Notes under the pieces: model-generated
The model's input: the letters and a program-made list of their open reading frames with translations, nothing else
Databases searched by the model: none
Told to the model about the DNA's origin: nothing
Program-made: the position numbers and the translations under genes
Source of the DNA: Actinopolyspora biskrensis
Lineage (GTDB): Bacteria > Actinomycetota > Actinomycetes > Mycobacteriales > Pseudonocardiaceae
DNA: 64,000 nt
Assembly (NCBI RefSeq): GCF_013408175.1
Contig: NZ_JACBYW010000010.1
Span: 22,496-86,495, forward strand
Direction: 5' to 3'
In this document: in pieces, positions 10,130-16,527 of the stretch
Layout of the letters: each line of letters starts with the position of its first letter
How positions within the stretch are numbered: position 1 is the first letter of the stretch

Positions 10130-10905
10130 CTCCGAACAAGCCAGAAGAAGGCCGGGGCCCCCAGGCCCCCGGCGCACAGGACGAAGGCGAACAGGAGCCC
10201 GTCGTCGTGCGGGACCGGCGCAGGATCGACCCGGAAACGGGGATGCGTCGGCCCGCCGAGGGCGACGAGCCGGAGGACGCCGGCGGTCGGACCGGTGAGG
10301 TGACCGACAGTATGTCCGGAACGCTGGACGACGAGCTGGCCCAGGTCGCTGCCGAGGCCGAGGCGGTGGAGAACGCCGCCGAGGCCACGGACGAGGAGTC
10401 CTCCTCGGACGCCGAGGCGCAGCTGCGCCGTCAGGTCGACGAGCTGACCGCGGACGTGAAGCGGGTCCAGGCCGAGTACGCCAACTACCGCAAGCGGGTC
10501 GAACGGGACCGGGACGCAGTCGTCAACAACGCGAAGGCCTCGATCGCGGAGTCCCTGCTGACGGTGCTGGACGACCTGGAGCGGGCCGAGTCGCACGGTG
10601 ATCTGACCGGACCGTTCAAGGCGGTTTCGGACAAGCTCACCTCCGCGCTGACCGAGGCCGGGCTGGAAAGCTTCGGCAAGGAGGGCGAGGAGTTCGACCC
10701 GAGCGTGCACGAGGCCGTTCAGCACGACACCTCTCCCGAGGTCGACGGGCCGACCGTGACCACGGTGCTGCGTCGTGGCTACCGCTTCGGTGATCGGGTG
10801 CTGCGACCGGCGATGGTCGGGGTCACCGATCACGAGCCCGCCGCGGGCGGCGACGGCGACACTGTCGCGGCGGATTCTCAGGACGAGACTTCCGAACAAG
10901 GCTGA
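10126..10905 (+). CDS. grpE: Nucleotide exchange factor GrpE
   Basis: The GTG start at 10126 overlaps the dnaK stop (GTGA). The 259 residues comprise a long charged, disordered N-terminus (1-90), a coiled-coil stretch (about 95-130, with [21 protein letters not shown]) and the C-terminal beta domain ([34 protein letters not shown]). These are standard GrpE landmarks. It releases ADP from DnaK. The protein is somewhat long because of its N- and C-terminal extensions. Confidence 0.97.
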
Positions 10906-10977
10906 GTCACTAGACTGCTGAGGAACTGCCGTGTTCAGTAACTGCTCGAGCGGGCCCGTCCACGGGTTCCCGCGAGG

Positions 10978-11021
10978 CCGTTCGTTCGCGTCGGGGGGCC
11001 GCTCGGCGCCCCCGCGAACGG
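10978..11021 (+). terminator. Intra-operon hairpin between grpE and dnaJ
   Basis: An imperfect hairpin (CCGTTCG...GGGGG paired with CCCCCGCGAACGG) lies in the 141-bp grpE-dnaJ gap. It may act as an attenuator or mRNA-processing structure that lowers dnaJ expression relative to dnaK. This is inference from fold potential only. Confidence 0.35.
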
Positions 11022-11046
11022 ATCGTGACGAAAGGAGGGACGTCCG

Positions 11047-12240
11047 GTGAGTGCCAGGGAATGGCTGGACAAGGATTTCTACGCCGAACTGGGCGTCTCC
11101 TCCGACGCCTCGGCCGACGAGATCAAAAAGGCGTACCGGAAGCTGGCCAGGGAGAACCATCCCGATGCCAATCCCGGGGACACCAAGGCGGAGAACAAGT
11201 TCAAAGCCGTCTCCGAGGCCTACGGAGTGCTGTCCGATCCCGAGAAGCGCAAGCAGTACGACGAGGCCCGCAGGCTGTTCGCCTCCGGTGGTGGCGGCCA
11301 GGGTGGAGTCGGCGGCTTCGGCGGCGGCTTCGGGTCGCAGCCGGGGGCCGGTGGCGCCGGGTTCGATCTCGGCGACCTGTTCGGCGGCATGGGTGGTCAG
11401 TCCGGCGGATTCGGCGATCTCTTCGGTGGGGTCTTCGGCAATCGCGGAGGAGCCGGTGCGGGCAGCGTGAACCGCCCCACCAGGGGGTCCGATGTGGAAA
11501 CCGAGGTCCGCATCGACTTCACCGAGGCGGTGAAGGGCGCGACGGTTCCGCTGCGTCTTTCCAGCCCGGCCACCTGCACGACCTGTCACGGCTCCGGAGC
11601 ACGCCCGGGCACGAGTCCTCGGAGGTGCTCGACCTGCTCGGGTCAGGGTGCGGTCACCCGTAACCAGGGTGCTTTCGCGTTCAGCGAGCCGTGCCCGGAC
11701 TGCCGGGGGCGGGGCAGGGTCGTCGACCAGCCCTGCTCCGAGTGCCGCGGTGAGGGCGTCAGCACCAAGACGAGGACGTTGACGGTGCGGATCCCGCAGG
11801 GCGTCTCGGAGGGACAGCGGATCCGGTTGGCCCACCAGGGAGAACCGGGGCGCAACGGTGCCTCCGCGGGCGATCTGTACGTGGTCGTGCACGTCAACCC
11901 GCACCAGGTGTTCGGACGTTCGGGGCACGACCTGACCATCACCGTTCCAGTGACCTTCCCCGAACTGGCGCTGGGCGCTACGTTGACCGTGCCGACGCTG
12001 GAGAGCAAGGTTTCGGTGAAGGTTCCCGCGGGGACCAACAGCGGCCGTACTCTCCGAGTGCGCGGCAAGGGAATCGGCAAGAAGGACGGCGGTAGCGGGG
12101 ATCTGCTGGTGACGCTGCAAGTGGCTGTTCCGTCCAGGCTGGACGGAAAGGCCAACGAGGCGTTGGAGGCCTACGCGGCGGCGACGGCTCAGCACGATCC
12201 GCGTGCCGAGCTGAACGAGCTGCTCCGGAGGTCGGAATGA
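11047..12240 (+). CDS. dnaJ: Chaperone DnaJ (Hsp40, type I)
   Basis: The GTG start is at 11047 with GGAGGG 8-13 nt upstream. The 397 residues include a J domain (about 9-75) with HPD at residues 38-40. A Gly-rich region covers about 83-145. Four CxxCxGxG zinc repeats follow ([32 protein letters not shown]), then two C-terminal substrate-binding beta domains. It stimulates DnaK ATPase and delivers substrates. Its stop overlaps the hspR start (ATGA). Confidence 0.98.
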   Translation: MSAREWLDKDFYAELGVSSDASADEIKKAYRKLARENHPDANPGDTKAENKFKAVSEAYGVLSDPEKRKQYDEARRLFASGGGGQGGVGGFGGGFGSQPGAGGAGFDLGDLFGGMGGQSGGFGDLFGGVFGNRGGAGAGSVNRPTRGSDVETEVRIDFTEAVKGATVPLRLSSPATCTTCHGSGARPGTSPRRCSTCSGQGAVTRNQGAFAFSEPCPDCRGRGRVVDQPCSECRGEGVSTKTRTLTVRIPQGVSEGQRIRLAHQGEPGRNGASAGDLYVVVHVNPHQVFGRSGHDLTITVPVTFPELALGATLTVPTLESKVSVKVPAGTNSGRTLRVRGKGIGKKDGGSGDLLVTLQVAVPSRLDGKANEALEAYAAATAQHDPRAELNELLRRSE

Positions 12241-12701
12241 CCGCGCGTGAATGGTCCTCGGAACCCGGCCTGGCAGCCGGGTTTCCTCCCGGCGCGTCAG
12301 AGGACACACCGGTTTTCGTGATCTCCGTGGCCGCGGAACTGTCCGGGCTGCACGCCCAGACACTGCGCAGCTACGACCGGCTCGGTCTCGTGTCCCCGGG
12401 GCGTACTCCCGCGGGAGGACGCCGTTACTCGGCTCGCGACATCGCGGTTCTCCGCGAGGTGCAGCGCCTCTCCCAGGAGGAGGGCGTGAACCTCGCGGGG
12501 ATCAAGCGCATCATCGAGCTGGAGAATCAGGTCGACGCGTTGCGCAGCAAGATCAAGGAGCTGACCGAGGAGCTCGCCACGGCACACGTCGCCGCCGAGC
12601 AGGCGGCGGCACGGGTGCACGCCTCCTATCGGCGTGATCTGGTGCCCGTGCGCCAGGAAACGGCGTTGGTCGTGTGGCGGCCGGAGCGCCGCAGGAGCTG
12701 A
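12237..12701 (+). CDS. hspR: Heat shock repressor HspR (MerR family)
   Basis: ATG 12237 overlaps the dnaJ stop. The 154-residue protein has a MerR-type winged HTH (about 27-95: [26 protein letters not shown], read in two parts across that span, then [10 protein letters not shown]) and a coiled coil ([18 protein letters not shown]). It ends in a charged tail ([10 protein letters not shown]). HspR binds HAIR sites with DnaK as co-repressor in Streptomyces and Mycobacterium. Three HAIR-like sites occur in this window, two before dnaK and one before clpB, so this protein probably controls both loci. Confidence 0.96.
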   Translation: MTAREWSSEPGLAAGFPPGASEDTPVFVISVAAELSGLHAQTLRSYDRLGLVSPGRTPAGGRRYSARDIAVLREVQRLSQEEGVNLAGIKRIIELENQVDALRSKIKELTEELATAHVAAEQAAARVHASYRRDLVPVRQETALVVWRPERRRS

Positions 12702-12745
12702 CCGCGCGTTCCGCGGCTTCCCGAGCTCCGAACCCGTCCGGTGCC

Positions 12746-12780
12746 GGACCTCCCGCTTTCGAGAGCGGGCGGGAGGTTCC
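12746..12780. terminator. Bidirectional terminator hairpin between hspR and the globin-reductase; overlaps repeat-like sequence
   Basis: GGACCTCCCGC pairs with GCGGGAGGTTCC (one bulged base) across a short loop. It sits between convergent genes, so it can end both transcripts. The arm GCGGGAGGTTCC is also the inverted opening motif of the dispersed repeat, and flanking sequence (12741-12812, reverse strand) is a degenerate, permuted copy (copy C). Confidence 0.6.
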
Positions 12781-12824
12781 GCCACGCAACCACCCGAGCA
12801 ACCGGCACCGCCGAAGGTTCCCCC

Positions 12825-14006
12825 TCAATCCAGGGTGAACGGATCGTAGTGGATCCGCTCCAGCGGAGTCCCGGCCACGAGCATCCGCGAAACCGTCGTG
12901 CGGATCATCTCCGGGGAACCGCTGACCAGCACGTCGTGCTCCTCCCAGGCTCCGTGCCGCGTCACCGCGTCGGCCAGGGTGCCGTGCTCGGCTCCCTGCG
13001 CGGAGGGGTCGTCCTCGAGGACCGGGATGACCTTGAGCCAGGGATTGCTCATCGCGGCCTGTTGCAGGTTCCGCAGCTCGTACAGGTCGTCCCTGGTGCG
13101 TCCTCCGTAGAACAGGTGCACCTCGGGGTTGCCGCCGTACTGCGTCAGTTCCTCGATGATCGCCCGCAGCGGAGCCAACCCGGTGCCTCCCGCGATCATG
13201 ACCACGTCGCGTTCGGAGCTCCGGTCGACGTGCATCCGCCCCATGGGGGCTCCCATGCGCCACTGGTCTCCGAGCTGGGCGTGTCCCACGATGGCTCGGC
13301 TGACCCAACCGCCTTCCACCGAACGAATGTGGAACTCCATGGTCCCGTCCTCGGAGGGCGGGTTCGCGGGGGAGAGGTAGCGCCACAACCTGGGACGTTG
13401 GGGCACCTCCACGCTGACGTACTGCCCGGCCTGGTACGGCACGGGGTACTCGGGGCGGACGCGCACCAGCGCCATGTCCCAGCTCAGTCGTTCGTGGTGC
13501 ACGACCTCGCCGTTGTACCAGGCAGGCCCTTCGTCGGCGGCCGCGGCGTTGGCCATGGTCGTGGCCATGATCGTGTAAGCCTCGGCCCACGCCCGTTCGA
13601 CGGCCTCGGTCCAGCTGTCGCCCGCGTGCTTCTTTATGGCGGCGAGCAGCGCGGTTCCGACGGCTTCGTAGTGTTCCGAGACCACACCGAATTTGCGGTG
13701 GTCCCGCCCGAGCTGTTGGAGGAAGGGCGTGAGTTCGTCCGGGCGGTCCACCATCTGAACCACGTGGACCAGGGCACGCAGCAGTCTGCTGCGCTGCACC
13801 TCCATGTTGACTGGGAAGAGCTCGCGGGTCGCTGGTGCGAGGCTGAACAGCATGCCGTAGAAGAAGCGGGACACTTCTTCCGAGTAGGGCTCGACTTCGG
13901 CCCAGCTCTCGCGGATGAGCTGGACCATGTTCGCGGCGTTGGCCAGGTGCGCGCGATTCTGTTCGTCGTTCGGCTGTTCCGGTTGTAAGGCGGCGTTGGC
14001 TGTCAT
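12825..14006 (-). CDS. Globin-coupled FAD/NAD(P)H reductase (flavohaemoglobin-like)
   Basis: Residues ~20-145 form a globin domain: VQLIRESWAEVEP, FFYGMLFSLAPATRELFP, and the proximal-helix region FGVVSEHYEAVGTALL. It is followed by a ferredoxin-NADP reductase-like FAD domain (YQAGQYVSVEVP, RYLSPANPP) and an NAD domain (MIAGGTGLAPLRAIIEEL, LVSGSPEMI). This is the architecture of Hmp-like NO dioxygenases, although the FAD motif RYLSPAN is closer to actinobacterial flavohaemoglobin-like proteins such as Rv0385 than to classical Hmp. The likely role is NO detoxification or electron transfer. Start choice: ATG 14006 (393 aa); GTG 14027 would add seven residues. Confidence 0.85.
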   Translation of the reverse strand: MTANAALQPEQPNDEQNRAHLANAANMVQLIRESWAEVEPYSEEVSRFFYGMLFSLAPATRELFPVNMEVQRSRLLRALVHVVQMVDRPDELTPFLQQLGRDHRKFGVVSEHYEAVGTALLAAIKKHAGDSWTEAVERAWAEAYTIMATTMANAAAADEGPAWYNGEVVHHERLSWDMALVRVRPEYPVPYQAGQYVSVEVPQRPRLWRYLSPANPPSEDGTMEFHIRSVEGGWVSRAIVGHAQLGDQWRMGAPMGRMHVDRSSERDVVMIAGGTGLAPLRAIIEELTQYGGNPEVHLFYGGRTRDDLYELRNLQQAAMSNPWLKVIPVLEDDPSAQGAEHGTLADAVTRHGAWEEHDVLVSGSPEMIRTTVSRMLVAGTPLERIHYDPFTLD

Positions 14007-14146
14007 CGCTCGGGCGAGTCTCTCCACATTGGCGGGCGTACCTGTTCAGGCACGGCGTCCGTGTACATGTCCCCCGACTGCCAGGAACTCTAACCCGTTT
14101 TTCGGGTTGTGTGACCCTTGATGCCACCTTTGAGTGGATGTTTAAT

Positions 14147-14163
14147 ACACACCGTCAGTGTGT
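14147..14163. promoter_or_regulatory. Palindrome in the divergent promoter region
   Basis: ACACAC-CGTCA-GTGTGT lies between the divergent globin-reductase and PPOX-type genes, in the least GC-rich part of the gap. It is a good operator candidate serving either or both genes. No cognate regulator can be named. Confidence 0.45.
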
Positions 14164-14233
14164 GCTCACACAGTTGAGTTGATTTCGCATTCCAGTGCTT
14201 GCATGTTCTCCGAGGCGTGACACGGTGAGGCGC

Positions 14234-15148
14234 GTGATCCCGGACTGGTTGACCTCTCCCGAGGCTCGTCGCCCCACGGGGACGGCGAAGGCCGAACTCC
14301 TGGAACTGGAGCTCGCGGAGTCCACGCTGCCCGCGAGCTCGCCGGACGCGGACGCGACCGCCGGAACCGTCCGTTCCGGCCCCGGGGGCGGCTTCGACGC
14401 CCCTTCCGGGGACAGCCCGACACGTCCCACCATGAGGGCGGTCACCCCCCACTCGTCCACAATGGATGGAAGCTCCGCGGGTGGATATCCGGCCGATCCC
14501 TTCGCCACGGCCGGTGGGGAGCCGCGGTTGCCCGGCTCGTCGGGCGAGCACCTGTTGCAGCAGGCCTACGACACCGAGAAGCGTGCTCGCCGCTTCTACG
14601 ACGATCAGGTCCTCGACCACCTCAATCCGCGCATGAAGGAGTTCATCGCCGGTATCGACCTGGCCTTCATCGCCACGGCCGACGGTCACGGCGAGTGCGA
14701 CTCGAGCCTGCGGGCGGGCGCTCCCGGGTTCATCGAGGTGCTCGGTGACCGGCATCTCGCCTACCCCGAGTACCGGGGCAACGGTGTGATGGCCAGCCTG
14801 GGGAACATCAGCGAGAACCCCCACGTCGGCATACTGCTCGTCGACTTCGTGACCGAGTTGATCGGGCTGCACGTCAACGGCAAGGCCCGCATCCTCGAGG
14901 ACGTCGACCTCAGGGCGATCCACCCCCAACTCCCCTCCGAGTTCGAACGCGGCCGCAAGCCGGAGCGCTGGGTGGTGGTGCAGGTGGAGGAGGCCTACAT
15001 CCACTGCCGCAAGCACATACCGCGCATGGAGCCGGTGGAGCGGAACCGCTCCTGGGGCACCGACGACGTCAAGCGCAAGGGCGGGGACCACTTCGCGGCC
15101 AAGGGGACCCCTCGTCCCTGGCACGATCCACAGCCCCAGCACGGGTGA
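14234..15148 (+). CDS. Pyridoxamine 5-phosphate oxidase (PPOX)-type flavin-binding protein
   Basis: The conserved part (about residues 105-300) shows FIAGIDLAFIATADG, then CDSSLRAGAPGFI, LAYPEYRGNGVMASLGNI, HVGILLVDF and IGLHVNGKARIL. This is the split-barrel FMN/F420 fold of the PPOX superfamily, with a C-terminal VEEAYIHCRKH. Such proteins reduce or bind flavins and small molecules; the substrate is unknown. The first ~90 residues are Pro/Gly/Ser-rich and probably disordered. The start is uncertain: GTG 14234 has GAGG close by, while ATG 14432 or 14462 would remove the disordered leader. The gene is divergent from the globin-reductase, which suggests a shared redox or nitrosative response. 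Confidence 0.75.
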   Translation: MIPDWLTSPEARRPTGTAKAELLELELAESTLPASSPDADATAGTVRSGPGGGFDAPSGDSPTRPTMRAVTPHSSTMDGSSAGGYPADPFATAGGEPRLPGSSGEHLLQQAYDTEKRARRFYDDQVLDHLNPRMKEFIAGIDLAFIATADGHGECDSSLRAGAPGFIEVLGDRHLAYPEYRGNGVMASLGNISENPHVGILLVDFVTELIGLHVNGKARILEDVDLRAIHPQLPSEFERGRKPERWVVVQVEEAYIHCRKHIPRMEPVERNRSWGTDDVKRKGGDHFAAKGTPRPWHDPQPQHG

Positions 15149-15217
15149 CGGGCCGGATGTCCGCGATCCCGCCGTTGCCGTCAAACTGGAAGCGTCGGTG
15201 AACGGAGGGAGGCCCCG

Positions 15218-15712
15218 GTGGTGAGCGAAGCCCGTCCGGATGATGTTTCGACCGCGGACGCGGGCGCTGGCTCCTCCGACGAGGAACGCGACAGCGCGGC
15301 GGCCGAGGTCGAGCAGGAACTGGCGATGATGTTCCGCCGCGCGCGCAAGATGTCGTCGAGCGTCGCCACCGAGGTGCACCCCGAACTCGACCCGGCCTCC
15401 TACAGCCTGCTGTTGATGGTGGCCGATTCCGGCTCGCTGCGTGCCATGGACATGGCGGAGCGCATCGGCCTGGACAAGTCCACGGTGAGCAGGCAGATCG
15501 CGCACCTCGTGCGGCTGGATCTGCTGCGGCGGGTTCCCGACCCGGAGGACGGCAGGGCGCGGTTGATCCAGTTGTCGGACTCGGGCAGAGCGCGGCTGGA
15601 CGAGGCCCGGAAGTGCCGTTCCCGCAGGCTGCGGGCGGACTTCGCCCAGTGGTCCACCGATGATCTGCACCAGTTCGCGCGGTTGCTGGGCAAGCTCAAC
15701 GCCATGCACTGA
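15218..15712 (+). CDS. MarR family transcriptional regulator
   Basis: GTG 15218 has GGAGGGAGG 5-13 nt upstream, giving 164 residues. The winged HTH is clear: SLRAMDMAERIGLDKSTVSRQ is the recognition region, and RRVPDPEDGRARLIQLSDSGRARL is the beta wing. An acidic, probably disordered stretch precedes it. It follows the PPOX gene by 70 bp, so it may be co-transcribed with it. The ligand is unknown. Confidence 0.88.
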   Translation: MVSEARPDDVSTADAGAGSSDEERDSAAAEVEQELAMMFRRARKMSSSVATEVHPELDPASYSLLLMVADSGSLRAMDMAERIGLDKSTVSRQIAHLVRLDLLRRVPDPEDGRARLIQLSDSGRARLDEARKCRSRRLRADFAQWSTDDLHQFARLLGKLNAMH

Positions 15713-15757
15713 TCGGACTGGGAAGTCGGCGGATCGGTTTGCGCAGGTGGTCACTCG

Positions 15758-15903
15758 GCGGAACCTCTCGCGGGTTCTCGCCCCGGGCGCCCGACATCGA
15801 GTAGCCGCCTGCGCCACGTCGGGCCGCCCTGGTGAGAGCACCGAGAGAGACCCCGCGGCGGTGCCGACCGCGGGAGTGGTCGTAAGCGGCTGTGCCGCTT
15901 GAC
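15758..15903 (+). repeat. Dispersed intergenic repeat (copy D, best preserved)
   Basis: It opens with GCGGAACCTCTCGCGGG. The middle has CGAGTAGCCGCCTGC, then GAGACCCCGCGGCGGTGCCGACCGCGGG, and it ends in a GTAAGCGGCTGTGCCGC palindrome-like tail. The same blocks in the same order occur in copy B and in the inverted copy E. It occupies most of the gap between two MarR genes and contains no gene. Confidence 0.75.
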
Positions 15904-15980
15904 CGAACAGGGACGGCCGGGCGAGCGCTCAGGTCCTCCGGAAGCTTCGGTGTGTTCTCGGTCTCGCCCGCCGCGAAACA

Positions 15981-16017
15981 AGTTGCTTGGTGAAACTAAT
16001 AATTTTATAGTTGCTTG
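15981..16017. promoter_or_regulatory. Direct repeat in an AT-rich promoter, operator candidate for the MarR-MFS operon
   Basis: AGTTGCTTG occurs at 15981-15989 and again at 16009-16017. They flank a rare AT-rich segment (AATAATTTTATAG) immediately upstream of the MarR gene at 16039. Spacing of 28 bp places the two sites on similar DNA faces. This looks like an autoregulated promoter. Confidence 0.5.
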
Positions 16018-16038
16018 TACCAACCAAAGGAATGGGCG

Positions 16039-16527
16039 ATGACGTCGCACACCGAGGCCTGCGGGCGATTGCTGGGGCCGCTTCGGAATCTCCTGGGGTT
16101 CAGGCAAACGGCGCTGCAGCGGGCACAACAGAGCAATGACCTGACCGTTTCCGGCACCGGGCTGCTGGCCGAACTCGTGCACGGCGGCGAGTCGCGGGCT
16201 TCCGACCTCGCCCACGACCGCGTGGTGGACGCCTCCGTGGTGAGCAGGCAGTTGGGGCACCTCGAGCAGGAGGGGCTGGTCGAGCGCAGACCCGACCCGG
16301 AGGACCGCAGGGTCTCGTTGCTGCGGGCCACCGACCGGGGGCGGGAGGTGCTGGCCGAGCGCGAGGAGCAGAAGGCGCGCTGGCTCAGCCACGCGCTGCG
16401 CGACTGGGACGACGACGAACTCGTCAAGCTCGCGGAGCTGCTGCGGGGACTCTCCTGCGACCTGATCGAAGCCTCGCGCGAGGCGTTGGCCGGTCCGGAC
16501 GAAGCGATCGAGGAAGGGAACCGATGA
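16039..16527 (+). CDS. MarR family regulator coupled to an MFS exporter
   Basis: ATG 16039 has AAAGGA upstream and gives 162 residues. It has the MarR winged HTH (RASDLAHDRVVDASVVSRQLGHL in the recognition region, then ERRPDPEDRRVSLLRATDRG as the wing). The stop overlaps the ATG of the 899-residue MFS exporter (ATGA), so regulator and pump are co-translated. By analogy with EmrR- and MexR-type pairs, it should repress the operon until the pump substrate appears. Confidence 0.9.
   Translation: MTSHTEACGRLLGPLRNLLGFRQTALQRAQQSNDLTVSGTGLLAELVHGGESRASDLAHDRVVDASVVSRQLGHLEQEGLVERRPDPEDRRVSLLRATDRGREVLAEREEQKARWLSHALRDWDDDELVKLAELLRGLSCDLIEASREALAGPDEAIEEGNR

Noticed and set aside
14365..14530. 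Possible separate small gene in the N-terminal leader of the PPOX protein
   Set aside because: It is in frame with the PPOX domain and has no RBS of its own; a disordered leader or a later start explains it.
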